From the NCBI GenBank assembly GCA_016220085.1, contig JACRIN010000091.1, positions 1-64,000 on the forward strand: a DNA stretch of 64,000 nucleotides, given 5' to 3'. Each line of letters begins with the position of its first letter. Within the stretch, counting starts at the first letter, position 1. The DNA comes from Planctomycetota bacterium. GTDB taxonomy: Bacteria > Planctomycetota > UBA1135 > GCA-002686595. Below are positions 25,991-35,524 of the stretch, piece after piece. The notes beneath the pieces are model-generated. The model did no database searches. It worked only from the letters and a program-made list of their open reading frames with translations, and had not been told where the DNA came from. A program made the position numbers and the translations under genes.

Positions 25991-28900
25991 GCGCGTCCGA
26001 GCGCCGCGTGCTGCTCGCGACCGCGCTCGTCGGCTGGCTCGCGGTGCTCTTCGGCGTGCGGGCGCTCGACGCCGCGGATGCGCCGCGCGTCGACCTCGAG
26101 CACACGGGCTGGGTGCGGCTCGATCCGCGCGCCGAGCGCGCGATGCGCGAGCTCGACTCCGACGTCGTCGCGACCTTGGTGCTCTCGGGGGCGAACGAGC
26201 TGCCATCGTCGGAGCGCGGGCTCGAGCGCGAGCTCGTCGAGCTGCTCGAACGGCTCGCGGACGCTTCCGCCGGCCGCTTCCGTTGGCAGCGCGTCGAGCC
26301 CGAGCGCTCACCTGAACTCGCCGACTGGATCGCGGCTCAAGGCGTGACGCCGTTCAGCCTGCGCGAGGTGCGCTCGGACGCATTCGCCGAACGCTCCGTG
26401 TTCGCGTCGCTGGTGCTGAGCTACGGCGCGCACGGCAAACGCGTGATCCACGCGATCTCGCGCGCGAGGCTCGGCGATTTGCCGTTGCTCGTCGCGCAAG
26501 AGCTCGCCGAGCTCGTGCAGCCGTCGCGGCCGCGCGTCGTGCTCGCCGGCGCCGCGTCGACCCGCGAGCTCGAAGCCGAGCTCGCGAAGTGCGCCGACGT
26601 CGTGCGCGTCGATCTCGCCGGCGGCGAGCCGATCCCCGCGGGGACGCCGCTCGTGCTGTGGATCGAGCCCGAGCGCGCGAGCGATGCCGTCGTCGCGGCC
26701 CTGACGCGCGCGATCGACGGCGGGACGCATGTCGTGCTCGCGGGCGGCGGACTCGATGCGCAAGGCCGGCCCGCGCGCTCGCGCGAAGCGCTCGCCGCGA
26801 TCACGGCGCAATTCGGCGCGCGAGTCGGCGGCGAGATCGTCCGCGACGACTCCGCGGTCTCGCAGAGCTCGCGCGCGGCGCTCGGTAGCGAGCTCGCGGT
26901 CGCCTCGATCGCCTCGGATCAGGACTTTCGACTGCTCGGCTCGCAGCCAAATGGCACGCTCGTGTTCCGCGCGCCGAGCTCGCTGCTCACCGACGCGTCG
27001 AAACTGGTCGAGCGCGGCTCGGAGGCGCGCGTGCTCGCGTCGAGCGGCGCGCGGGCGTGGAGCGAGCAGGCCGATCGACCGCCGGGCCAATCGCCGAGCC
27101 AATCGCCGGGCGCACCGGCGAGCGAATCGCCGAGCGAGCCCGCGAGCGCGCCCCAGCGCGGCCGCCAGGCGCTCGCGCTCCATCTCGCGCCGCGCGACGG
27201 CTGGAGCGGCTCGCTGATCGTCTTCGGGTCCGCGAGCCCGTTCGAGGACGGCGCGTTCGAGCAGGTCGACTTCGCGCATCGCAACCTGGCGCGCGCGCTG
27301 CTCGCCTCGCTCGCCGATTCGGCGCGCGTCGCACGGGTCCGCGCGCGCGCGCACGCCGCGGAAGCGTTGCCGCCGCTCTCGCCCGCCGAGCGCCTGCGCT
27401 GGCGCGCGCTCGTGATCGGGCTGGTGCCGCTCTTGCTCTTCGGCCTCGCGCTCGCGCGCGGCAGCCTGGTTTCCGTCCGCGCGACGCTGTTCGGCTCCGG
27501 GCCCGAACTCGGGCTCGTCGCGCTGCTCTTCGCGCTCTTCGCCGTGGGCGGTTTCGCCGCGACGCGGCTGCCCGCGCCCGCCGGCATCGACGTCACGTCC
27601 TCGCGCATGCACACGCTCGCGCCGCGCTCGCTCGCGCTCGCGGCCGAGCTCGATCGGCCGGTGACGCTCGAGCTCTTCGCGAGCGCGACGCTGCCGCCGC
27701 GGATCGCCGCGACGGTGGCCCGCGTGCGCGTGCTGGTCTCGGACCTGCGCGGCGCCGGAGCCGACGTCGAGCTCGTCCGCCGCCTGCCCGAGGCGCTCTC
27801 CGACGCCGAACGCGAGGCGCTCGCGCGCGAAGGGCTCGCCGCGCGCGCCGTCGAGACCCGCGACGAGACCGCGACCACCGTGCGCGCGGTCTGGGCGGCG
27901 CTGCGCGTGTCCTCGGGCTCGCACCGATCGATCGTCGACCTGACGTCGGTCGACGGCGACGCGGTCCTCGAGTTCCGGCTCGTGCTCGCGCTCGAACGCG
28001 CGCTCGGCCGTCGCGCGCCGACCGTCGCGCTGGCCGCTGACACGCCTCGCCTCTCCGCCGCGGAGGCGCGCGAGCTCTACGAGGCGCTCAAGCTCTTCGC
28101 GCCGAGCGAATCCGACGTCTACTCGCAGGCGGAGAGCTGGCTCGCCGAGAACGGCTTCGACGTCGTGCGCGTCGAGCCCGCGGCGCCGGTGCTCGCCGAC
28201 GACGTCGACGCGCTCGTCTGGCTGCAACCGCGCCGCGACGTCACTCCGATGCTCGCGACGGTCGCCGCGGCGCTCGCGCGCGGCAAGGGCGCGGTCATCG
28301 CGGCGCAGCACTACGCGATCCAGTCGCGGCGGCTCGACACCGAGCGCGGAGAGCTCGCGCACTGGCCGCGCCCGCAGTACTGCGACCTCGAGGCCGGCTA
28401 CTTCGCGGCGCTCGGCATCGAGTGGGTCCGCGAGGTGCTGTGCGACGCGAGCGCGGCGACGCTCGACGTCGCCACCGAAATCGGGTCCCGCCGCGCGGCG
28501 CGCGCGCTCGAGTTCTCGACCTCCGCGCGGCCGTTCGTGCTGCGCGCGTTGCCCGAGGGCTTCAGCGCGACGTCGCCGATCGTGCGCGGGCTCTCCGACC
28601 TGCGCTTGCCCTACGCGAATCGACTGCGCAGCGACCCCGCGAAGCTCGCCGAGCGCGGGCTCGTCGCCGAGGCGCTCGTGCGCACCAGCGCGACGACGTG
28701 GTCGGTCGCGTGGCAAGGCGGCGACCTCGCGCCCGGGAGCCTCGTGCCGCCGGAGACGCTGCTCGGTCCGGTCGACCTCGCGCTCGACGTGCGCGGACGC
28801 TTCCCCGGCCTCGACGGTCGGCCCGGCGAGCGCGAGGGTCGCGCGGTGCTCGTCGGCTGCTCGGAGACGTTCAAGAACGGGCAGCTCTTCGATCCCGAGT

Positions 28901-29130
28901 GGCGCGCGGCCGACTTCCTGCTCGCGGCGGTCGCGGCGGTCGCGCTCGACGACGCGCACGCGGAGATCCTGTCGCTGCGTCCGAGGCGCGCCGGCTTCGT
29001 CGCGCCCGACGAGGACGAGCGCGTGACCTGGCGCGTGCTCGTCGTGCTCGCCGGGCCGCTGTTCGTGCTCGCGTTCGCGTGGGCTCTGCGTCGCGCGGCG
29101 GCGCGGCCGGTCGCGGGGTTCGGAGCCTGA
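25987..29130 (+). CDS. GldG-like ABC transporter auxiliary protein, apparent tandem fusion
   Basis: A 1047-aa membrane protein, about twice the length of a normal GldG. Residues 1-495 have an N-terminal membrane anchor, a soluble domain starting with the GldG pattern (RLDPRAERAMRELDSDV) and a closing membrane segment (about 474-492). A second module starts with a membrane segment (about 506-525), then IDVTSSRMHTLAPRSLALAAEL, a GldG-like DLT..LS opening, and ends with a C-terminal membrane segment (about 1015-1035). Ser/Pro/Ala repeats near 359-385 link domains of the first half. The alternation suggests duplication and fusion of two GldG units. Its stop overlaps the next start by 1 nt (TGATG). 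Confidence 0.8.
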   Translation: MSASERRVLLATALVGWLAVLFGVRALDAADAPRVDLEHTGWVRLDPRAERAMRELDSDVVATLVLSGANELPSSERGLERELVELLERLADASAGRFRWQRVEPERSPELADWIAAQGVTPFSLREVRSDAFAERSVFASLVLSYGAHGKRVIHAISRARLGDLPLLVAQELAELVQPSRPRVVLAGAASTRELEAELAKCADVVRVDLAGGEPIPAGTPLVLWIEPERASDAVVAALTRAIDGGTHVVLAGGGLDAQGRPARSREALAAITAQFGARVGGEIVRDDSAVSQSSRAALGSELAVASIASDQDFRLLGSQPNGTLVFRAPSSLLTDASKLVERGSEARVLASSGARAWSEQADRPPGQSPSQSPGAPASESPSEPASAPQRGRQALALHLAPRDGWSGSLIVFGSASPFEDGAFEQVDFAHRNLARALLASLADSARVARVRARAHAAEALPPLSPAERLRWRALVIGLVPLLLFGLALARGSLVSVRATLFGSGPELGLVALLFALFAVGGFAATRLPAPAGIDVTSSRMHTLAPRSLALAAELDRPVTLELFASATLPPRIAATVARVRVLVSDLRGAGADVELVRRLPEALSDAEREALAREGLAARAVETRDETATTVRAVWAALRVSSGSHRSIVDLTSVDGDAVLEFRLVLALERALGRRAPTVALAADTPRLSAAEARELYEALKLFAPSESDVYSQAESWLAENGFDVVRVEPAAPVLADDVDALVWLQPRRDVTPMLATVAAALARGKGAVIAAQHYAIQSRRLDTERGELAHWPRPQYCDLEAGYFAALGIEWVREVLCDASAATLDVATEIGSRRAARALEFSTSARPFVLRALPEGFSATSPIVRGLSDLRLPYANRLRSDPAKLAERGLVAEALVRTSATTWSVAWQGGDLAPGSLVPPETLLGPVDLALDVRGRFPGLDGRPGEREGRAVLVGCSETFKNGQLFDPEWRAADFLLAAVAAVALDDAHAEILSLRPRRAGFVAPDEDERVTWRVLVVLAGPLFVLAFAWALRRAAARPVAGFGA

Positions 29131-30194
29131 TGCGCGCGCTCGTCGTCGTCTTGGTGCTCGCCACGCTCGGCTTCGTCGCCGAACGCGCGTTGCGCGGCAG
29201 GGAGCGCGCGCCGGAGGCATTGGTCGAGCGTTTGCTCCCCGAGGAACGCGCCAAGGCGTTGGTCGTCGCCGCGGTCTCTCTGGAGCGCCCCGCCGACGGC
29301 ACGCGCTGGATCTTGGCGCGCAAGTCCGGGCTCTGGCGCTCGCTCGACGGCAGGCAAGCGGTCTGCGATTCGCGCGCGATCGAGGCGCTGGTCGCCGAGC
29401 TGCTCGAAGCGCGCGTCCTGCGCCGCGCGACCGGCGACTCCGAGCGCGCCGCGTACGGTCTCGCGCCGACGCCGGAGTGGCGGATCGAACTCTGCGGCGC
29501 AAGAGTCCTGTCGGATCCCGGCCGCGACGTGCTGTTCGCGCTCGACGTAGGCCGTTCGCTCGCGCCGAATGCCGCGTTGGTGCAGCACGCCGGCGAGAGC
29601 GCGCCGCTCGAGCTCGATTTCGACGTCGCGAGCCTGCTCGCCGCGGGCTTCGCGCCCGGCCGCGCGCCGTTCGAGGACGCGCGCTTGGTCGCCGGTCCAT
29701 TCCCCGGGCCGCAGCAGACGATCGATCGCGTGTTCGTCGACCACTCGGACGGCGCCGCGCTCGAGCTCGTGCGCCTGCGCGCGAGCGAGGCCGAGCTCGC
29801 CGCGGGCGCGGCTGCGTGGACGTGGCAGCTCTCGGTCGACGGGCTCGCCAAGCCGTGTCCGAATCCGCGCGCCGAGGCGTACCTCGCGTTCCTGACGTCG
29901 ATCCCGATCGCGCGCGCGCTGTCGACGAAGAGCGCGGCCGAGCTCGGCTTCGAGCGACCGACCGCGCGGGTCACCGCGCTCAGCTCGTCGGGCGAGGCGA
30001 TGGTCGTCGAGATCGTGCTGCGCCGCGACCAAGACCGCGCGTACGGGCTCAATCGCACTCTCGCGACCGTCGCGGAGCTCGACGTCGAGGTCGCGGAGCT
30101 CGTCGCACCGAGCGCCGCGGGCTTGCTCGAACTCGAACGCCCGAACGTGTGGGACTCGTGGCTGCGCGCGCATCTCTCCGGAGCGAGTCGATGA
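29130..30194 (+). CDS. DUF4340 protein, partner of the GldG-type exporter
   Basis: A 354-aa protein with one N-terminal membrane segment (MRALVVVLVLATLGFVAERA) and a large extracytoplasmic domain. The pattern RWILARKSGLWRSLDG followed by a region that compares a per-residue lookup (VAELLEARVLRRA, AAYGLAPTPEWRIEL) is typical of DUF4340 proteins, which usually follow GldG-like genes. Function of the family is unknown beyond this association. It overlaps the GNAT gene by 4 nt. Confidence 0.8.
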   Translation: MRALVVVLVLATLGFVAERALRGRERAPEALVERLLPEERAKALVVAAVSLERPADGTRWILARKSGLWRSLDGRQAVCDSRAIEALVAELLEARVLRRATGDSERAAYGLAPTPEWRIELCGARVLSDPGRDVLFALDVGRSLAPNAALVQHAGESAPLELDFDVASLLAAGFAPGRAPFEDARLVAGPFPGPQQTIDRVFVDHSDGAALELVRLRASEAELAAGAAAWTWQLSVDGLAKPCPNPRAEAYLAFLTSIPIARALSTKSAAELGFERPTARVTALSSSGEAMVVEIVLRRDQDRAYGLNRTLATVAELDVEVAELVAPSAAGLLELERPNVWDSWLRAHLSGASR

Positions 30195-30769
30195 GCGCGC
30201 CGATGGAATCGTCGCCGGGCGGCTCGTCGCCGAGGGGCTCGTCGCCGGGGGAATCGTCGCCGGGGGAATCGTCGCCGGGGGAATCGTCGCCGGGGGAATC
30301 GTCGCCGGGGGCGCCGGGGAGATCGTCGCCGAGCGCGACGTGGAGATTCGGCGAGCTCGAGATCAGCGACGCGCCCGATCGGATCGACCTCGACGTCGTC
30401 CACGGCTACCTCGTGCGCTCGTACTGGGCCACCGGTATCCCGCGCGAGCTCGTCGCGCGCTCGCTCGAGCACTCGTTGGTCTTCGGCGCCTACCTCGCGG
30501 GCCACCAAGTCGGCTTCGCGCGCGTCGTCAGCGATCGTGCGACGTTCGCGTGGCTCTGCGACGTCTTCGTGATCGAGGAAGCGCGCGGACGCGGCGTGTC
30601 GAAACGCTTGATGGAGTGCGTGCTCGCGCATCCCGAGCTCCAGGGGCTGCGCCGCTTCAGCCTCGCGACTCGCGACGCGCACGGGCTCTACGCGCGCTAC
30701 GGCTTCGAGCCGCTCGGCGATCCGACGCGTTGCCTCGAGATCGTGAAGCGCGACGTCTATCTCGCGTGA
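30191..30769 (+). CDS. GNAT-family N-acetyltransferase with repetitive N-terminus
   Basis: A 192-aa cytoplasmic acetyltransferase, last gene of the ten-gene unit. After residue 50 the GNAT fold is clear: the acetyl-CoA motif V.EEARGRGVSKRLME (about 137-151), beta-strand 4 FAWLCDVFVIEE, and the C-terminal YARYGFEPLGDP motif. The first 48 residues are a Ser/Pro/Gly/Glu repeat (units of SSPGE) encoded by a 15-bp tandem repeat. Such an extension is unusual for GNATs and may be an artefact of repeat expansion or an unstructured tail. The substrate is unknown. Confidence 0.85.
   Translation: MSAPMESSPGGSSPRGSSPGESSPGESSPGESSPGESSPGAPGRSSPSATWRFGELEISDAPDRIDLDVVHGYLVRSYWATGIPRELVARSLEHSLVFGAYLAGHQVGFARVVSDRATFAWLCDVFVIEEARGRGVSKRLMECVLAHPELQGLRRFSLATRDAHGLYARYGFEPLGDPTRCLEIVKRDVYLA
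30209..30313 (+). repeat. 15-bp tandem repeat at the 5' end of the GNAT gene
   Basis: Seven 15-bp units based on TCGTCGCCGGGGGAA: two degenerate (30209-30238), four exact (30239-30298) and a final variant (30299-30313). The unit keeps the frame, so copy number could vary without breaking the gene. Confidence 0.95.
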
Positions 30770-30774
30770 TCACT

Positions 30775-30794
30775 CCGCGCGCCGACGCGCGCGG
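30775..30794. terminator. Short hairpin between convergent genes
   Basis: CCGCGCG (30775-30781) and CGCGCGG (30788-30794) with a 6-nt loop occupy almost the whole 25-bp gap between two convergent stop codons. It could end transcription in both directions, but there is no T tract. Confidence 0.4.
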
Positions 30795-31286
30795 TCACTC
30801 CGCGCGGCGGAAGTAGAAGTCCTCGCCGCGCGACACGCCCGCCTGAATGCCTTCGACCCGCGCGTGCAGCGAGCCGTCCTCGCGCAGGCGATAGCTCACG
30901 CGCTGAGGGAAGTCGTGCGTCGGGTTCTCGAAGACCAGGAGCCCGGGCTCGAGCTCGACCAACTCGAACGCCGTCGAACCACGCCCCGCCGGCAGTGCGA
31001 CGTAGCGCCAGTGCTCTGCGCCGAGCTCCGGCCCTTCGATGCGCAAGTGCTCGAAGAAGACCGTCTTGCCGGCGACCAGCACCCGCCCTGCGCCGAGCAT
31101 CGAGCCTCCGCGCAACGGCGTCCAATACTCCTCGCAGACGGTGCCGTCCTGCTCGCCGCGCCAGACGCCCGCGAGCCACGCGGGGCTCGCGGCGCCGAGT
31201 TCGCGGTCCGCGACCGCCGACGGCGCCGCGCGACAACCGCCCAACGACAACGCGACGACGACGAGACTGCGCGCGAGCATGTTCAT
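30795..31286 (-). CDS. DUF6265-like lipoprotein
   Basis: A 163-aa exported protein with a lipoprotein signal (VVVALSLGGC; lipid Cys about 18). The remaining protein matches the DUF6265 pattern: WLAGVWRGEQDGTVCEEYWT at the start and FENPTHDFPQRVSYR near the end. Function unknown. The longer ATG at 31286 overlaps the upstream yjbQ-like stop by 4 nt; ATG 31280 has a better spaced GGAGA site, so the start is uncertain by two codons. Probably co-transcribed with the yjbQ-like gene upstream. Confidence 0.8.
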   Translation of the reverse strand: MNMLARSLVVVALSLGGCRAAPSAVADRELGAASPAWLAGVWRGEQDGTVCEEYWTPLRGGSMLGAGRVLVAGKTVFFEHLRIEGPELGAEHWRYVALPAGRGSTAFELVELEPGLLVFENPTHDFPQRVSYRLREDGSLHARVEGIQAGVSRGEDFYFRRAE

Positions 31287-31702
31287 TCTCCGCTGACGTG
31301 GACGACGACGCGGCGCCGGTGCGGGGCAGTGCGGTGCTCGACGAGGTAGAGCGCTTGCCACCTGCCGAGCACGAGCGTTCCGGCGACGATCGGAATCGAC
31401 TCCGACGAACGTCCGAGCGAGCTGCGCAGGTGCGCCGCCATGTCGTCGGGGCCTTCGTCGGAGTGCTCGTAGCGCGGATCGCCGTCGGGCGCGAGACGCT
31501 CGAGCCACGCGAGCAGATCGCGTCGCACCGCGGGATCGGCGTTCTCCTGGATCAGCAAGCTCGCCGACGTGTGCGCGCAGAAGACGACCGCGAGCCCGCT
31601 CCGCACGCCGCTCGTCGCGACGATGCGCGCGAGTTCGCGCGAGAGGTCGATCGCGCCGCGGCCCGGCGTGCGGACCTCCAACGACTCCTGGTGCTGCTTC
31701 AC
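31283..31702 (-). CDS. YjbQ/UPF0047 family protein
   Basis: A 139-aa small cytoplasmic protein. Family motifs are intact: FCAHTSASLLIQENADP with its His, DDMAAHLRSSLG and LGRWQALYLVEHR. The GTG start at 31702 gives the usual family length (about 135-140 aa); longer in-frame extensions upstream would add 20 non-conserved residues. Relatives have been reported with thiamin phosphate synthase activity in vitro, but the physiological role is not settled. Confidence 0.87.
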   Translation of the reverse strand: MKQHQESLEVRTPGRGAIDLSRELARIVATSGVRSGLAVVFCAHTSASLLIQENADPAVRRDLLAWLERLAPDGDPRYEHSDEGPDDMAAHLRSSLGRSSESIPIVAGTLVLGRWQALYLVEHRTAPHRRRVVVHVSGE

Positions 31703-31819
31703 GCCCGCATGCTGACGCGCCACGAGCTGGTCCGCAATGAAGCCGGCCGCGCTCCCCGCCATCCCGCGACGGGCGGGATGCGGCGGGCGGAGCGCGGCCG
31801 GCGCAGTGCGATGTGTCGC

Positions 31820-33172
31820 TCAGAACTGCGAGTCGAGCATCACCAACGACGCCGGACCGCCGTACATGCGCTTGTTCGACGCGGTGCGCACGTAGGTCTG
31901 CGCGTGCCACACCATGCCCTCGACGCCGGCGCCGAGATCGCCGATCGCGTAACCGGTGTCGAGCATCCCGCTCGACGGGACGGTTCCCATCACCAAGCGA
32001 TACAGGTAGGGAGTCTTCACGAGCGTGACGCCATGGAACGTCGGCTCGTCGACGAACTGCGTCGCAGTCGACAGGAAGAGGTAGAAGCGATCGCCCGGCT
32101 GCCCCTCGAAGTGCAACAGCACGGAAGAGAGCTCGGACGACAAGCTCGGCCCGAGCGTGCTGCGCACCGGCAGCGGATCTTCGACGAGCGTCGCGCCCGC
32201 GGCGATCGAGTCGGCCTTGCCCGGCATGCCGTCGGTCGCGGTGCACAACGAGCCGACGCCGACCGGTCCGCCGACGCCGCCGTCGCGCAGACAGCTCATG
32301 ACGCGCGCGAGTGCGTTCGGCGCCTCGAGCGCGATTCCGTGTCCGCCGTCGCCGCCGCTGCCGGGCTCGATGCCGCCGGACGCGCAATCCATGAAGCCGT
32401 CGGCGCCGCCCGCGCCGTCGCCGCCTTGGAAGGTCGACTGCGACGCGAAGAGGAAGCCGCTGCGAACGACGCAGCCCGAGCCGCCCGCGGAACCGGGCGC
32501 GCCGAGCGTCGCGAGGTCCTGCTCACCATCGCGGCCCTCGGCGGTGACGCCGTAGAGCGCGAGGTTGCCGGCATCGACTTCGATCGCGGTTCCGCCGTTG
32601 CCCGGATAGTCGCACACGAAGCCGCCCGACACGTACGAGGACACGACGGCGACGTCGAGCGAGTGATCGACCAGCAGTCCGGGCGCTCCGTCCGCGCCGC
32701 TGAATCCGCACGCGCCTTCGAGCGTCAGCCCTTGCAGTCGCACCGAGCCCAGCGAGTCGAGCACCGAGAGCGCGGTCCCGGTCGCACCGAGGATCGCGAA
32801 CGCGTCGCCCTGCAGCACGACCGTGTCGCCGAGCGCGAGATTTCGAATCGTCACTTCGCCGGCGATCTCGACCTTCTCGCCGGCGGAGGCGTCGACGCGT
32901 GCGACGATCGTCAGCTCTTTCGCGTCGACGACGAAACCGGTGTACGTGCCGGAATCGACGACGATGATGTCGCCGCCGACCGCGGCATCGACCGCGCCTT
33001 GGATGTCTTGGAACGAGCCGGACGGGCCGACGACCCAGACCTTGGCTTGCTGCGGCGCTGCGACGGCCTCACCCGTCGTGATCCACATGGACGCGAAGCC
33101 GGCGAGCGCGAGCACGGCGGCGAACGAACGATTGCGGCCGCACACGGCGCGCGATTCTGTCGAGCGGTTCAT
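31820..33172 (-). CDS. Secreted right-handed beta-helix surface protein
   Basis: A 450-aa exported protein. The signal peptide (hydrophobic core AAVLALAGFASMWITTG, cleavage after AVA) is preceded by a basic N-region. The body begins VWVVGPSGSFQDIQGAVDAA, the standard opening of parallel beta-helix (pectate-lyase-like) proteins, and then runs through short repeated strands rich in Gly and Asp. The C-terminal 120 residues form a separate beta-sandwich-like region. ATG 33172 has a GAGG Shine-Dalgarno 8 nt away. No catalytic motif was recognised; likely a surface or matrix protein. Confidence 0.78.
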   Translation of the reverse strand: MNRSTESRAVCGRNRSFAAVLALAGFASMWITTGEAVAAPQQAKVWVVGPSGSFQDIQGAVDAAVGGDIIVVDSGTYTGFVVDAKELTIVARVDASAGEKVEIAGEVTIRNLALGDTVVLQGDAFAILGATGTALSVLDSLGSVRLQGLTLEGACGFSGADGAPGLLVDHSLDVAVVSSYVSGGFVCDYPGNGGTAIEVDAGNLALYGVTAEGRDGEQDLATLGAPGSAGGSGCVVRSGFLFASQSTFQGGDGAGGADGFMDCASGGIEPGSGGDGGHGIALEAPNALARVMSCLRDGGVGGPVGVGSLCTATDGMPGKADSIAAGATLVEDPLPVRSTLGPSLSSELSSVLLHFEGQPGDRFYLFLSTATQFVDEPTFHGVTLVKTPYLYRLVMGTVPSSGMLDTGYAIGDLGAGVEGMVWHAQTYVRTASNKRMYGGPASLVMLDSQF

Positions 33173-33338
33173 TTCCAACCTCACCGAATAGGGGTTCCGC
33201 ATCGCGCGCGAACTGGGGTGCCTTGCGAAGCGATGCGCGAGATCTAGCGCACCCTGTAGTCTGGGTTTCGCAACGATCCACCGACAACCGCAGTTGGACG
33301 GGCTCGACTCGGAACGAGTACGCAAGTCGTCGAAGCAA

Positions 33339-33358
33339 CGAGCGAGCGCTCTCGCTCG
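33339..33358 (-). terminator. Possible terminator after ychF
   Basis: CGAGCGA and TCGCTCG form a 7-bp stem with a 6-nt loop about 50 nt after the ychF stop on the minus strand; the tail reads TTGCTTC. Weak U content. Confidence 0.35.
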
Positions 33359-33407
33359 GGCCCGCGCGAGCGCACGCGAGCGGCCAAGAGTCCCCGGCTC
33401 GCCGACG

Positions 33408-34502
<1,095 letters not shown>

Positions 34503-34514
34503 GGCGATTCCGAT

Positions 34515-34901
34515 TCAGTCGAGCAGGGCGAGGCAGTCGATTTCGACACGCGCGCCGCGGGGCAGGCCTGCGACGGCGACGGTGGCGCGCGCCGGCGGCG
34601 CGTCGCCCGAGAAACGTTGGCCGTAGACCTCGTTCATCGCCGCGAAGTCGGCCATGTCGACGAGGTAGACGTTGCACTTGACGACCTTCGCGAAGCTCGA
34701 GCCCGCCGCGGCGAGCACGCCTCCGAGGTTCTCGAGCACGCGCTCGGTTTGCGCGCGCACGTCGCCGCCGACGAACTCGCCGGTCGCGGGGTCGAGCGCG
34801 ATCTGACCCGAACAGTGCACGAAGCCGCCGGCGACCAACGCCTGGCTGTACGGGCCGATCGCCTTCGGAGCGGCGGGAGTCGCGATGACACGCTTGGACA
34901 T
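34515..34901 (-). CDS. ridA: RidA family enamine/imine deaminase
   Basis: A 128-aa cytoplasmic enzyme that hydrolyses reactive enamines and imines released by PLP enzymes. Typical motifs are GPYSQALVAGGFVHCSGQI near the N-terminus, KCNVYLVDMADFAAMNEVY, and the active-site Arg in ARATVAVAGLPRGARVEID. Normal family length. It lies between coaD (16 nt) and ychF (12 nt), all on the minus strand. Confidence 0.95.
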   Translation of the reverse strand: MSKRVIATPAAPKAIGPYSQALVAGGFVHCSGQIALDPATGEFVGGDVRAQTERVLENLGGVLAAAGSSFAKVVKCNVYLVDMADFAAMNEVYGQRFSGDAPPARATVAVAGLPRGARVEIDCLALLD

Positions 34902-34917
34902 GGCTCGGGGCGGCGGG

Positions 34918-35421
34918 TTAGCGCGCGAACCGCGCTCGGAGGCGGCGCGCGACGGACTTCGGCACGAAGGAGGTCAGCTCGCCCCCCATCTCGGCGATCT
35001 GGCGGACCAGCGTGCTCGAGATGTGGGCGTGTTCGGGAGTGGAGGCCAAGAGCACGGTCTCGATCTCGGGCGCCAACGCCCGGTTCGAGCGGGCCATCTG
35101 GAGTTCGTAGTCGACGTCCGCGGCGCTGCGCAGGCCGCGCAGGATGAAGCCGGCGCCGTGCGCGCGGCAGCCGTCGACCACCAGGCCTTCGAGGCGCGCG
35201 ACCGCGACGTTGTCGAGACCCTTCAGCGCGTCGGCGAGCAGTTCGAGGCGCTCCTCCGCGGAAAGCAGCCCGGTCTTGGTCGGGTGCACCGCGACCGCGA
35301 CCGTGACGCGGTCGAACGCCGCCGCCGCGCGCCGCACGAGATCGAGGTGACCGAGCGTCACCGGATCGAACGTGCCCGGGAACAGGGCGTGTCTCGTTTG
35401 CTTCGGACGGGTCTTGGACAT
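34918..35421 (-). CDS. coaD: Phosphopantetheine adenylyltransferase
   Basis: A 167-aa enzyme that adenylylates 4'-phosphopantetheine to dephospho-CoA, the penultimate step of CoA synthesis. The nucleotidyltransferase signature FPGTFDPVTLGH (about 14-25) contains the catalytic T/H-x-G-H pair, GLRSAADVDYELQMA is the substrate-binding region and ISSTLVRQ the second ATP motif. Length is normal. A TACAAT box sits only 7 nt before the ATG, so the transcript may be leaderless. Confidence 0.97.
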   Translation of the reverse strand: MSKTRPKQTRHALFPGTFDPVTLGHLDLVRRAAAAFDRVTVAVAVHPTKTGLLSAEERLELLADALKGLDNVAVARLEGLVVDGCRAHGAGFILRGLRSAADVDYELQMARSNRALAPEIETVLLASTPEHAHISSTLVRQIAEMGGELTSFVPKSVARRLRARFAR

Positions 35422-35428
35422 CCTCGGG

Positions 35429-35434
35429 ATTGTA
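35429..35434 (-). promoter_or_regulatory. -10 box abutting the coaD start
   Basis: TACAAT on the minus strand ends 7 nt before the coaD ATG at 35421. A recognisable -35 at 16-18 bp is not seen. Its position predicts transcription starting at or next to the start codon. Confidence 0.45.
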
Positions 35435-35524
35435 GCGAGCGGCGGGCTCGGATCGCTGCGCGCGAATGCCGGAAGACCCGCAACCGAGCGCGCGAACGGC
35501 GGTCGAGCCTTGCACTGGACCGCC

